Origin: JACVRN01 sp035276685
GTDB lineage: Bacteria; Acidobacteriota; Blastocatellia; Pyrinomonadales; Pyrinomonadaceae
NCBI GenBank assembly: GCA_035276685.1
Contig: DATELK010000201.1
Location: forward strand, 1 to 64,000
Length of the DNA stretch: 64,000 nt
Direction of reading: 5' to 3'
Both the position numbers and the translations under genes were made by a program. The first letter of the stretch is position 1; each line of letters begins with the position of its first letter. The notes under the pieces were generated by a model that worked only from the letters and a program-made list of their open reading frames with translations, did not search any database and was not told the origin of the DNA. Below are positions 16,555 through 26,754 of this stretch, piece by piece.

Positions 16555-17304
16555 ATGATGACGAACAGACTCCTGCGAGCGACTATCTTTTTCATCCTTG
16601 TTACCTGCGTCTCTTCCGCCGTGGCGCAGCAGCAGGCGGAGCCGCCGCTCATCACCGTCACGGGACAGGCCGAAGTGAAGGTTCCGCCCGACGAAGTAGT
16701 CTTCACTCTGGCGGTCGTGAAAGTGAACAAGGATTTGCTGGTGGCCAAGGAGGAGAACGACCGCAATGTGAGGAGCATCATGGAGCTTGCGCGCAGGTAC
16801 AACATAGCGCAGCAGGACGTGCAGACGGACTACATAGGAGTCACGCCGAAGTACAGGGATGTAAGAAGACGAGGCGCGCTCGTAGGCGAGGAAGAAGCGG
16901 AGCGCGTCTTCGAAGGCTACGAAGTATCTAAAACGGTGGTCATAAGGCTCAGGGACGTTAAGCGTTTTGAGAGCCTGCTCTCGGAGATACTCAGGGCGGG
17001 CATTGACCGCGTGCGCGACATAGACTTTCGCACCTCCGAGATACGCAAGTACAAGGACGACGCGCGTGCGATGGCAATTAGAGCCGCGCGTGAAAAGGCC
17101 CTTGCGCTGACCAAAGAGATTGGGCAGACTATCGGCAAGGCTCACACGATACGCGAAGAGGGCTACTCGTACGGCAGCTCCAACGCCATGGCCAATAACA
17201 CGACTATGATTAGCGGCGACTTTTCCGCCGAAGAAACGAGCACTATCGCGCCGGGCATGATAACGGTCTCGGCCAGGGTCACGGTCAGCTTTCTTTTGAA
17301 TTAA
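16555..17304 (+). CDS. SIMPL domain (DUF541) periplasmic protein
   Basis: 249 residues with a signal peptide ending near SSAVAQQ. The sequence TGQAEVKVPPDEVVFTLAVVKVNKDL and the later YEVSKTVVIRLRDV and ITVSARVTVSFLLN are characteristic of the SIMPL/DUF541 family (YggE-like). Family members form ring-shaped or beta-rich oligomers in the periplasm or outer membrane, with poorly defined stress-related roles. AGAG precedes the double ATG. The NCS1 transporter gene follows after 24 bases with its own strong ribosome binding site. Confidence 0.85.
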   Translation: MMTNRLLRATIFFILVTCVSSAVAQQQAEPPLITVTGQAEVKVPPDEVVFTLAVVKVNKDLLVAKEENDRNVRSIMELARRYNIAQQDVQTDYIGVTPKYRDVRRRGALVGEEEAERVFEGYEVSKTVVIRLRDVKRFESLLSEILRAGIDRVRDIDFRTSEIRKYKDDARAMAIRAAREKALALTKEIGQTIGKAHTIREEGYSYGSSNAMANNTTMISGDFSAEETSTIAPGMITVSARVTVSFLLN

Positions 17305-17328
17305 TCAGGCAGAAGGAGACGGTTAATA

Positions 17329-18858
17329 GTGGAAAGAAACGGCGACCCGGAAGTCATACAGCACGCGGACGGTCGTGTCGAGCTGCGTGATTATACAGAG
17401 ATAAAATCGAGCCCCCTCTACAACGAAGATTTAGCGCCAGTGCCTGTGGCGAAGCGCAACTGGACGACCTATAACTACGCGGCGCTCTGGATAAGCATGG
17501 CGCACTGCATCCCCACCTACATGCTGGCTTCGGGCCTGATTAGCGCCGGGATGAACTGGTGGCAGGCGCTGATGACAATCCTGCTGGGTAACACCATCGT
17601 TCTCATCCCTATCCTGCTCAACTCGCATCCCGGCACAAAGTACGGCATCCCCTTCCCTGTCTTCGCTCGCGCATCCTACGGGACTTACGGCTCAAATCTT
17701 CCGGCGCTGATGCGGGCCTTCGTCGCCTGCGGCTGGTTCGGCATTAACGCCTGGATTGGAGGCGAAGCGCTCAATACATTTTTCGGCGCGCTCATCCCCG
17801 GATGGAGCAATCTGCTGGGCGGCCCCATAGGCGGCTATACTCCTACGCTCTGGCTGTCGTTCCTAATCTTCTGGGCGCTCAATATCTACATCATCTATCG
17901 CGGGATGAACCTGCTCAGGAAGGTAGAGAACTGGGCAGCGCCGTTTGTCCTGATAATGACGGCGCTGCTATTGGGCTGGGCTATCTGGAAAGCCGGAGGC
18001 GTGGGCCATCTTTTCAGCGAGCCGGGAAAATTCCGCACGTGGTCTGAGTTTGCTCCGGTCTTCGTCCCGAGCCTGACGGCGATGATAGGCTTCTGGGCCA
18101 CGCTTTCTTTGAACATGCCGGACTTCACGCGCTTCGGCCGCAGCCAGCGCGAGCAGGTCGTGGGACAGGTCGCGGCGCTGCCTTCGACCATGACCGTCTT
18201 CGCTTTGATGAGCGTCATGATTACCTCCGCGGCGATAGTCATCTATCCGCAGCTGAAGGCCAACGAGCTGTGGGACCCTATGAAACTGGTCAGCCAGTTC
18301 AGCCAGGTATGGGTCGTCGCAATCTCCATGTTCACAGTCATCGTGGCAACTCTCGCCGTGAACATAGCGGCCAACGTAGTCTCGCCCGCTAACGATTTCG
18401 CCAACGCTTTCCCGCGCTGGATAAGCTTCAGCACGGGCGGGCTTATCACAGGAATCATAGGCATTCTCATGCAGCCGTGGCGGCTGCTGGCAGACCCGCA
18501 GAAATATATCGACGGATGGCTGGTAGGTTATTCAGGCGGGATGGGAGCGATTGCAGGCGTGCTGATTGTCGATTACTGGCTCGTGCGCCGGAAGCGGCTG
18601 GCGCTTGGCGACCTGTACAAAACGCAGGGCGTTTATACATACTCAGGCGGCTGGAACTGGCGCGCCGTGGCCGCGACTCTCCTCGGCTGCTTTTTCGCTT
18701 GGATAGGGCTTGTGGTCGCGCCGCTCAGGCCGCTCTATGATTACGCATGGTTTGTGGGCTTCGGCGTTTCGGCCCTCATGCATTATCTTTTAATGAGAGT
18801 CGCGCCGCCCAAGGAGCCTACGCGCCGCACTGCCGTGGCCGAGGCGGAGGCTGCGTAG
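17329..18858 (+). CDS. NCS1-family nucleobase:cation symporter
   Basis: A 509-residue membrane transporter with about 12 hydrophobic segments. The N-terminal motif YNEDLAPVPVAKRNWTTYNYAALWISMAHC and the SFGxxG-like GIPFPVFARASYGTYGSNLPA are hallmarks of the NCS1 family, which imports uracil, thiamine precursors, allantoin or hydantoins with Na+ or H+. The start is a GTG at 17329 with AAGGAG nine bases upstream. It sits immediately before the beta-ureidopropionase and PreTA genes, so uptake of uracil, dihydrouracil or hydantoin is the likely role. The precise substrate is inferred from context. Confidence 0.9.
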   Translation: MERNGDPEVIQHADGRVELRDYTEIKSSPLYNEDLAPVPVAKRNWTTYNYAALWISMAHCIPTYMLASGLISAGMNWWQALMTILLGNTIVLIPILLNSHPGTKYGIPFPVFARASYGTYGSNLPALMRAFVACGWFGINAWIGGEALNTFFGALIPGWSNLLGGPIGGYTPTLWLSFLIFWALNIYIIYRGMNLLRKVENWAAPFVLIMTALLLGWAIWKAGGVGHLFSEPGKFRTWSEFAPVFVPSLTAMIGFWATLSLNMPDFTRFGRSQREQVVGQVAALPSTMTVFALMSVMITSAAIVIYPQLKANELWDPMKLVSQFSQVWVVAISMFTVIVATLAVNIAANVVSPANDFANAFPRWISFSTGGLITGIIGILMQPWRLLADPQKYIDGWLVGYSGGMGAIAGVLIVDYWLVRRKRLALGDLYKTQGVYTYSGGWNWRAVAATLLGCFFAWIGLVVAPLRPLYDYAWFVGFGVSALMHYLLMRVAPPKEPTRRTAVAEAEAA

Positions 18859-18909
18859 AAGGTAAACCTCTTAGCTTAGAATTCAACTGTAAAGGTAGGT
18901 ACTCACGTT

Positions 18910-19779
<870 letters not shown>

Positions 19780-19788
19780 GAATAAGCG

Positions 19789-21210
19789 ATGATGAAAGAA
19801 AACGTCCCCCGTCTTGATGACGAGCAGATAGAGCGGAACTTTCGTGAGATAGCTCCGGCTCTCACGGAGGCAGAGGCGCACTTTGAGGCGAATCGTTGTC
19901 TTTACTGCTACGACGCGCCCTGCACGCGCGCCTGCCCCACTCACATAGACGTTCCCGCCTTTATCAAAAAGATAGCGAGCGGGAATCTCCTGGGCTCCGC
20001 CCGTGTCATCTTCGACGCCAATCCTATCGGAGCCACCTGCGCTCGCGTCTGCCCCGTGGATGTGCTCTGCGAGGGAGCCTGCGTCGAAGGCACGCTAATG
20101 GAGAAGCCCATAGAGATTGGCCGCCTTCAGCGCTACGCGACCGACTACGTGATGCGCGAAGGAAGAGAGGTCTTGCGGGCGGGCGAGCCGAACGGAAAGT
20201 CCGTCGGCGTCATAGGCTCCGGCCCTGCGGGTCTTTCGTGCGCGACATATCTAGCGCGTCTCGGCTATGCGGTCACGGTCTACGACCGCAAGCCGCTGGC
20301 GGGCGGGCTCGACACCTACGGCATGGCGGAGTACAAGATGCCGCAGAAGGTCTCTACGGACGAGGCGGAGATAGTGAAGCGCCTCGGCGTGCAGTTCCGC
20401 TTGAGCACGGAGATAGGCCGGGACATCACGCTCGAAGAGCTTGAGAAAAACCACGACGCCGTTTTCATAGGCGCGGGCCTCGGCGCAACCGTGCGGCTGG
20501 GCATTCCCGGCGAAGACTTGGCGGGCGTCTACGACGCGCTTGAGTTCATAGAGCGCATCAAGACGCGCGACTGGCAACGCGTTCCCATTGGCCGCACCGT
20601 AGCCGTAGTGGGCGCAGGCAACACCGCCATAGACGCCGTCACGCAGGCCAAGCGCCTCGGCGCAGAGCGCGTCCTGATGATTTACCGCCGCTCGGAGCGA
20701 GAGATGCCCGCCTACGAGTACGAGTACGAGTTGGCGAAGCAGGACGCCGTTGAGTTCTGCTGGCAGACCGCTCCCGTGGAGATTCTCGCGCACGACGGCA
20801 ACTCGCACGTCCGCGCGATTCGCTGCGTGCGGATGGAGCTGACAGAGCCGGACGAGTCTGGCCGCCGCTCGGCGCGTCCCGTCTCCGGCTCAGAGTTCGA
20901 TATTCCCGTTGACATGGTCGTCAAGGCCGTTGGCCAGACAAAGCGCAAGGAGTTCCTTGGCAGCATCTCGGGCCTTGAGTTGGACGCATCGGGCCGCGTC
21001 GTCGTAAATCGTGAGACGATGCAGACCGGCAACCCGAAGTACTTCGCGGGCGGCGACTGCGTCAACGGCGGGCGCGAGGCCGTGGACGCTTCTCAAATGG
21101 GCAAGCTCGCCGCCGCAGGCATTCACCAGTATCTGACAGGCGACGAGGTGGAGTTTGCGGGCGCGCGTATTCCGCTACAGGAAGAGACGCAGGACGTAAA
21201 GGCTCATTAG
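19789..21210 (+). CDS. preT: NAD(P)-dependent dihydropyrimidine dehydrogenase subunit PreT
   Basis: 473 residues. The N-terminus carries two 4Fe-4S clusters: Cys37, Cys40, Cys45, Cys49, and Cys84, Cys88, Cys94, Cys98. An FAD site follows (GSGPAG near 143-148), then a NAD(P) site (GAGNTA at 275-280). It passes electrons from or to NAD(P)H for the PreA partner, which interconverts uracil/thymine and the dihydro forms. The domain order matches the N-terminal half of mammalian DPD and E. coli PreT. Unlike the usual adjacent preT-preA arrangement, an unrelated ORF (21250-22107) lies between the two genes here. Confidence 0.9.
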   Translation: MMKENVPRLDDEQIERNFREIAPALTEAEAHFEANRCLYCYDAPCTRACPTHIDVPAFIKKIASGNLLGSARVIFDANPIGATCARVCPVDVLCEGACVEGTLMEKPIEIGRLQRYATDYVMREGREVLRAGEPNGKSVGVIGSGPAGLSCATYLARLGYAVTVYDRKPLAGGLDTYGMAEYKMPQKVSTDEAEIVKRLGVQFRLSTEIGRDITLEELEKNHDAVFIGAGLGATVRLGIPGEDLAGVYDALEFIERIKTRDWQRVPIGRTVAVVGAGNTAIDAVTQAKRLGAERVLMIYRRSEREMPAYEYEYELAKQDAVEFCWQTAPVEILAHDGNSHVRAIRCVRMELTEPDESGRRSARPVSGSEFDIPVDMVVKAVGQTKRKEFLGSISGLELDASGRVVVNRETMQTGNPKYFAGGDCVNGGREAVDASQMGKLAAAGIHQYLTGDEVEFAGARIPLQEETQDVKAH

Positions 21211-21249
21211 AAGCCGCTTCACCTTAATCCTTACACAGGTGGTCTGCTT

Positions 21250-22107
21250 ATGTCAGGACGTTTGCGATTAGATGATATCGGGTTCCCTGTGCCGGACGCG
21301 AAGAGCTATATGAATCTGGGGATTCGAGTGGCCGAAGAGGGAGAATCAATTCAAACTCCTGTCGGAACCTATCTCTTCTGGTCGCAGCCAAACGGCATTG
21401 AAGTGTGGGTCAAAATTGCGGAGGAAGGCCAGCACACCTATCTTCACGGCCATTTCAAGGGCAAGGCGCGAATGAGCGTCGCCATCGTGGATAAAAAGGA
21501 GTACGAAAGTAACGCTCTCGCCGAAGGCTGCTTTGTGGCCTATCCGAATTATGTTGAGGGACAGGGCTTTCTTGATAAGAACGTTGCATGCCAGTACGGC
21601 GACGGCACCTATTCCGGCTATGTTCCATTTCTCTTCGACGCTCCCGACTACGATAAATACGCGGAGATTCCTTTGCCCTTTCTGGCCGAGATACAACTGA
21701 CGGCCTTTCCCTACGCGATGAAGTCCTTTGAGAGCGCGGATGCTTGGATTGACTGGCAGATTGAAAATAAAATATTCCCGGCTGACGAAAACGGCAATCA
21801 TGGCTTCATAGGCAGCGAAGCCTTCTGTCCTGAAGCACTACTTTATCGGAGAAAGGACAAGGATGATTATCCTAAGGTCATAGCTTTCATCACGGGATTG
21901 ATTGTTGACACGGCGATTATCAACAACGAAGAGACGGGAGAGGATTTTTGCTGGGCGAAAGTGTTGACGATAGCGGGCGAGCTTGATGTAGTAGCCGCGC
22001 CCGATATTCTTGACGGCCCCATTGTGAGATACGGCGTTATCACGTGTCATGCCCAACTGTCGGGCCGCATCCTGAGCATTAATGATTTAGATTATTCAAC
22101 GGAGTAA
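21250..22107 (+). CDS. Unknown protein between preT and preA
   Basis: 285 residues, with no recognised domain, signal peptide or membrane segment. It is acidic and rich in aromatic residues (WVKIAEEGQHTYLHGHF, FLFDAPDYDKYAEIPLPFL, DAWIDWQIENKIFP). The codon use looks more AT-rich than its neighbours. It starts 39 bases after preT and ends 6 bases before preA, so it is very likely translated from the same mRNA. It may be a late insertion into the operon or an accessory factor for the enzyme; neither can be shown. Function unknown. Confidence 0.7.
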   Translation: MSGRLRLDDIGFPVPDAKSYMNLGIRVAEEGESIQTPVGTYLFWSQPNGIEVWVKIAEEGQHTYLHGHFKGKARMSVAIVDKKEYESNALAEGCFVAYPNYVEGQGFLDKNVACQYGDGTYSGYVPFLFDAPDYDKYAEIPLPFLAEIQLTAFPYAMKSFESADAWIDWQIENKIFPADENGNHGFIGSEAFCPEALLYRRKDKDDYPKVIAFITGLIVDTAIINNEETGEDFCWAKVLTIAGELDVVAAPDILDGPIVRYGVITCHAQLSGRILSINDLDYSTE

Positions 22108-22113
22108 AAAACT

Positions 22114-23382
22114 ATGGCAGACCTGAGCGTTAATTTCGCAGGAATCAAATCGCCCAACCCCTTCTGGCTGGCCAGCGCGCCGCCTACCAACATGGGCTCT
22201 ATGATTGAGCGCGCGTTTGACGCGGGCTGGGGCGGGGCCGTCTGGAAAACCCTGGGCGAGCCGATTGTAAACGTCTGCTCGCGCCTTGCGGCCGTAGACC
22301 TCGGCCCCTTTCGCATGATGGGCCTCAACAACATAGAGCTCATCACAGACCGCCCGCTCGAAGTTAACCTGCGCGAGATACGAGAGGTCAAGCGTAAGTA
22401 TCCGAAGCACGCTCTCATCATCTCCCTGATGGTCGAGTCGAAGCGCGAAGCATGGCACGAGATAGCCAAGAAGGTCGAAGACACGGGCGCGGACGGCGTT
22501 GAATTGAACTTCGGCTGCCCGCACGGCATGAGCGAGCGCGGCATGGGCTCCGCCATGGGACAGGTGCCGGAATACACCTGCATGGTCACCGAATGGGTCA
22601 AGGAGGCGACGAGCCTCCCCGTCATAGTCAAGCTCACGCCGAACGTCACGAGCATCAGCCCTCCGGCACGCGCAGCCGTGCGCGGCGGCGCAGACGCCCT
22701 CTCTCTCATCAACACCATCAACTCCGTCATAGGCGTTGACCTCGACACCATGATTCCGCACCCGAACGTCAACGGCATGGCGGCGCACGGCGGCTACTGC
22801 GGCCCGGCGGTCAAGCCGATAGCGCTCAACATGGTCTCGGAGCTTGCGCGCGACCCTGAAGTAAGCATCCCCATCAGCGGCATCGGCGGCATCTCCAACT
22901 GGCGCGACGCCGCTGAGTTTCTGCTTCTTGGCTCTACCACGGTTCAGGTCTGCACGGCGGTCATGCACTACGGCTATCGCATAGTCGAGGACATGATTGA
23001 CGGCCTCTCAAATTATCTTGACGAGAAAGGCTTCCAGAGCGTGACGGAGATAATCGGCCGGAGCGTCCAACGTGTGACCGACTGGGGCAACCTTGACCTC
23101 TCTTACAAGACGGTCGCGCGCATCAATCACGACCTCTGCATACAGTGCAACCTCTGCCACATAGCCTGCGAGGACGGCGCGCACCAGTGCATCCCGCTCA
23201 CGCAGATTAACGGCAAGCGCTTCCCCGTCGTGGACGAGACGGAATGCGTCGGCTGCAACCTCTGCTATCTGGTCTGCCCCTCGCCCGGCTGCATACAGAT
23301 GGTCAGAGTAGACGACGGAAGCCGCAGTGTCACCTGGCGCGAGCTATCCACCAGAGAGCCCGAGACGATGACGGCGGATTAA
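22114..23382 (+). CDS. preA: Dihydropyrimidine dehydrogenase catalytic subunit PreA
   Basis: 422 residues. An FMN-binding dihydroorotate-dehydrogenase-like barrel fills about 1-325, with HGGYCGPAVKPIALN and the late ISGIGGI motif typical of PreA. Two C-terminal 4Fe-4S ferredoxin motifs follow: Cys342, Cys345, Cys348, Cys352 and Cys378, Cys381, Cys384, Cys388. It reduces uracil or thymine (or oxidises the dihydro forms) using electrons relayed by PreT. Together with the hydantoinase and ureidopropionase genes, it supports a full reductive pyrimidine route in this locus. Confidence 0.92.
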   Translation: MADLSVNFAGIKSPNPFWLASAPPTNMGSMIERAFDAGWGGAVWKTLGEPIVNVCSRLAAVDLGPFRMMGLNNIELITDRPLEVNLREIREVKRKYPKHALIISLMVESKREAWHEIAKKVEDTGADGVELNFGCPHGMSERGMGSAMGQVPEYTCMVTEWVKEATSLPVIVKLTPNVTSISPPARAAVRGGADALSLINTINSVIGVDLDTMIPHPNVNGMAAHGGYCGPAVKPIALNMVSELARDPEVSIPISGIGGISNWRDAAEFLLLGSTTVQVCTAVMHYGYRIVEDMIDGLSNYLDEKGFQSVTEIIGRSVQRVTDWGNLDLSYKTVARINHDLCIQCNLCHIACEDGAHQCIPLTQINGKRFPVVDETECVGCNLCYLVCPSPGCIQMVRVDDGSRSVTWRELSTREPETMTAD

Positions 23383-23539
23383 ATTTAGTCTGGATTAAGT
23401 CTGCACCTGTGCTATATAAAAGCTGACTCTTCGCAGTTAGAAAAGCCCTCGCTCATTACAGGCCGCCCGTCGGGGCAGAGTGGTTCGCTTGTGACGGCTC
23501 TACGTGTAATCCGAGTCCGCATCTCGAAAGGACAAAAGC

Positions 23540-26005
23540 GTGATGGGCAAAGCATCTGAGGCACTCGTGCTGGATTTGATAGAGGTCGGGGCGGACGACG
23601 TGGGACGTGTCGGCGGCAAGGGCGCTAATCTGGGCGAGTTGTTCCGCTCGCTCACCAAGCGGGGCGTGCGTGCGGTGGACGGCTTTGCCACGACGAGCGA
23701 GGTCTATCGCAGGCTGCTTGAGACGGACGGGCTTGGCGACAGGCTGCGAGAGCTGATGGCCGGGCTCGATTACAACGACCTTCATGCTTTGAACCACGCG
23801 GGCCGCGAAGCTCGCGCGCTCATGCTGGACACGCCTCTCCCGCCGGAAGTCAACGAAGCCATCCTTGATGCATACCGCCGTTTGTGCGAGCGCGTCCAGC
23901 GCGCCTGCGAAGTGGCCGTGCGCTCTTCTGCCACCGCCGAGGATTTGGCCGACGCATCGTTCGCGGGCCAGCAGGACACCATCCTCAACGTTCACGGCGA
24001 AGAGCATCTGATTGACGCCTGTCATCGCTGCTTCGCTTCGCTCTGGACTGACCGTGCCATCTCCTACCGTCATCAGCGAGGCTTCGACCATTTCGACGTT
24101 GCGCTCTCTGTCTGCGTGCAGCCTATGGTGCGCTCAGACCTCGCATCTTCCGGCGTCGTGTTCACGCTCGACACGGAATCGGGCTTCCGCGACGCCGTAG
24201 TCATTAACGGCGCGTGGGGCTTGGGCGAAGCCATAGTTCAGGGCATGGCCACGCCGGACGAGTGGGTGGTCTTTAAGCCTACGCTGAAGATGGGCTCGCG
24301 GCCGATTGTGAGCCGCAGGCTCGGCGGCAAAGAGGTCAAGATGGTCTACGGCGTGGAGGGCAGAGGCACGCGCACTCGCGAAGTCGTGGAAGCTCAGCGA
24401 CAGCGATTCGTGCTTGATGATTACGAAGTGCTTCAGCTTGCGCGCTGGGCCTGCATCATTGAAGAGCATTACTCCGAGCGCGCGGGCCATCACCAGCCTA
24501 TGGACATTGAATGGGCCAAGGACGGAAAGACCGGAGAGCTTTTCGTAGTTCAGGCCAGGCCCGAGACAGTCCATTCCACGAACCGCGAAAATTTTATAGA
24601 GAGCTATAAATTGACGGGCGAGCGCAGCGCTCCCGTTGCGACGGGCATAGCCGTTGGCGAAAGAATCGCGCAAGGGCGCGTGCATGTCCTTGAAGACCCT
24701 GACCACCTGAAGGATTTTCTGGAAGGCGACGTGCTGGTGACTTCCATGACTGACCCGGCGTGGGAACCCATCATGAAGCGCGCGGCCGCGATTGTCACGG
24801 ACAGGGGCGGCCGCACCTGTCACTCTGCAATCATCAGCCGGGAATTGGGGCTGCCCTGCATTGTCGGCACTGGCAACGCGACCGCAGCTTTGCAGACGGG
24901 AATGGACGTGACTGTGAGCTGCGCCGAAGGCGCTCAGGGGAACGTCTACGAGGGGCGCATAGACTTTTCCGTCGAGCGCCGCGTCGTGACTAATGAAGGA
25001 AGACCGCGCACGCAGGTCATGATGAACGTGGGCGACCCTGACCACGCCTTTGCGCTCGCGTCGCTTCCGAACGACGGCGTGGGGCTCGCTCGCCTTGAGT
25101 TCATCATCAATAACCACATAGGCATTCATCCAATGGCGCTCGTGCGCTATCCTAAGCTGAAGCGCGCGGAGGACGTGAGAGAGATAGAGCGACGCATCAA
25201 CGAGGAAGACCCGCAGGACTTCTTCGTTCGTAATCTTGCCGAGGGAATAGGACGCATCGCCGCAGCCTTTTACCCTAAGCCCGTCATCGTTCGCATGTCG
25301 GATTTCAAATCCAACGAGTACGCGATGCTCATAGGCGGTCAGGAGTTCGAGCCCGTCGAAGAGAATCCCATGCTGGGCTTCAGGGGCGCGTCCCGCTATT
25401 ACGACGAGCGCTACCGCGAAGGCTTCCGGCTGGAATGCATGGCCTTAAGGCGCGTGCGCGAAGAGATGGGACTCACCAACGTCAAGGCCATGATTCCCTT
25501 CTGTCGCACGGTCGAAGAGGGAGAGAAGGTCATCAAGCTCATGCGAGACCACGGCCTGAAGCAGGGTGAGCGGGGCCTTGAGATTTACGCCATGTGCGAG
25601 CTTCCCGCGAACGTAGTCTTCGCAGACGAGTTCCTGAGAATCTTCGACGGCTACTCCATCGGCTCGAACGACCTGACGCAGCTTGCTCTGGGACTAGACC
25701 GGGACTCCGAGATGGTCGCGCACCTCTTTGACGAGCGCAACGGCGCTGTCGAGAAGATGATTGCACAGGCCATAGACGCGGCGCACCGTGCCGGGAAGAA
25801 GATAGGCATCTGCGGCCAAGCCCCTTCTGATTACCCTGAGTTCGCGCGCTTTCTGGTAGAGCGCGGCATCACTTCAATCTCTCTTAACCCTGACACCGTG
25901 ATTCAAACCACAAGCATCATCCTGGGCGAAGAAGCGCAGCTTGCCACGGACGGCAACGGCCAGCATAAGACTGAGGGCAAAGGGGCTGTCAAGGTCATAG
26001 CATGA
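23540..26005 (+). CDS. ppsA: Phosphoenolpyruvate synthase
   Basis: An 821-residue pyruvate, water dikinase. It makes PEP from pyruvate and ATP with release of AMP and phosphate, for gluconeogenesis. The N-terminal ATP-grasp domain has GGKGANLGEL and ends with FVVQARPETVHS. The phosphohistidine domain has GGRTCHSAIISREL with His428. The C-terminal PEP-binding barrel has GSNDLTQLALGLDRDS and ICGQAPSDYPEF. Length is close to the E. coli enzyme (about 790). Start may be the GTG at 23540 or the following ATG; AAAGGA is suitably placed for either. It overlaps the next gene by 4 bases (ATGA). Confidence 0.92.
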   Translation: MMGKASEALVLDLIEVGADDVGRVGGKGANLGELFRSLTKRGVRAVDGFATTSEVYRRLLETDGLGDRLRELMAGLDYNDLHALNHAGREARALMLDTPLPPEVNEAILDAYRRLCERVQRACEVAVRSSATAEDLADASFAGQQDTILNVHGEEHLIDACHRCFASLWTDRAISYRHQRGFDHFDVALSVCVQPMVRSDLASSGVVFTLDTESGFRDAVVINGAWGLGEAIVQGMATPDEWVVFKPTLKMGSRPIVSRRLGGKEVKMVYGVEGRGTRTREVVEAQRQRFVLDDYEVLQLARWACIIEEHYSERAGHHQPMDIEWAKDGKTGELFVVQARPETVHSTNRENFIESYKLTGERSAPVATGIAVGERIAQGRVHVLEDPDHLKDFLEGDVLVTSMTDPAWEPIMKRAAAIVTDRGGRTCHSAIISRELGLPCIVGTGNATAALQTGMDVTVSCAEGAQGNVYEGRIDFSVERRVVTNEGRPRTQVMMNVGDPDHAFALASLPNDGVGLARLEFIINNHIGIHPMALVRYPKLKRAEDVREIERRINEEDPQDFFVRNLAEGIGRIAAAFYPKPVIVRMSDFKSNEYAMLIGGQEFEPVEENPMLGFRGASRYYDERYREGFRLECMALRRVREEMGLTNVKAMIPFCRTVEEGEKVIKLMRDHGLKQGERGLEIYAMCELPANVVFADEFLRIFDGYSIGSNDLTQLALGLDRDSEMVAHLFDERNGAVEKMIAQAIDAAHRAGKKIGICGQAPSDYPEFARFLVERGITSISLNPDTVIQTTSIILGEEAQLATDGNGQHKTEGKGAVKVIA

Positions 26006-26754
26006 AGGTCGAGAGGGTCGTGCCGGGTCTGTTCTCTATCATAGGGCTCGGCCTGTTGGTCGCAAGCGTCTTTGTCTATCTCAACACGCGCAACTTCATC
26101 AACGCGTCCGCCAAGGCGCAGGGCACTGTCATAGCTCACGCACAGGGCAGGTCTTCGGACGGCGACGTAACATACGCGCCTGTCATTAGCTTCCGCACAG
26201 AGAGCGGACAAACCGTAGAGTTCAAATCCGGCACAAGCAGCACGAGCGCGTCTCCACCCGTGGGCCAACAGGTCGAAGTCCTCTATAACCCACAGAGGCC
26301 GGAAGAGGCGGAGATAAATTCCTTCTCGTCGCTCTGGGCTCTCAACATCATCCTCGCGGGTCTTGGCGCGGGCTTCTTCATAGTAGGCACGATTGTCTTC
26401 ATGGTCTTCCGTCGAGCCAGCGTTGATAGTGAAAAAGCAGCACGGCTCCGGCCTCAACAGGACGAGCGGCTGCGGCGCGAGGGGCGAAAATTGATGACGA
26501 AGCTCGACGCTGTGATTCGTGACAGCTCTGTTGAAGTGAATGGTCGCTCGCCCTACAAAATCATTACGCAGTGGCACGACGAGAGGACAAACAGCGTCCG
26601 CGTCTTCGAGAGCGACCCGATTTGGTTCAACCCCGAAGAGTTCATCAAGTCAGAGAGGATTGCAGTCTACGTTGAGCCCGAAGACATAGAGATGTACGTC
26701 ATGGACACGTCATTCCTGCCAAAGCTGCACGGCGACGATGATAATTTCTCTTAG
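26002..26754 (+). CDS. DUF3592-type membrane protein
   Basis: 250 residues with two membrane segments, near 8-28 and 115-140. Between them lies the extracytoplasmic DUF3592-like domain (AQGTVIAHAQGRSSDGDVTYAPVI...VGQQVEVLYNPQRPEEAEI). A soluble C-terminal region after the second helix contains RKLMTKLDAVI and a WF..EEF stretch. The family is widespread and its function is unknown. The start codon overlaps the stop of ppsA, implying translational coupling, and the gene converges with the dehydratase gene with a 4-base overlap. Confidence 0.75.
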   Translation: MKVERVVPGLFSIIGLGLLVASVFVYLNTRNFINASAKAQGTVIAHAQGRSSDGDVTYAPVISFRTESGQTVEFKSGTSSTSASPPVGQQVEVLYNPQRPEEAEINSFSSLWALNIILAGLGAGFFIVGTIVFMVFRRASVDSEKAARLRPQQDERLRREGRKLMTKLDAVIRDSSVEVNGRSPYKIITQWHDERTNSVRVFESDPIWFNPEEFIKSERIAVYVEPEDIEMYVMDTSFLPKLHGDDDNFS

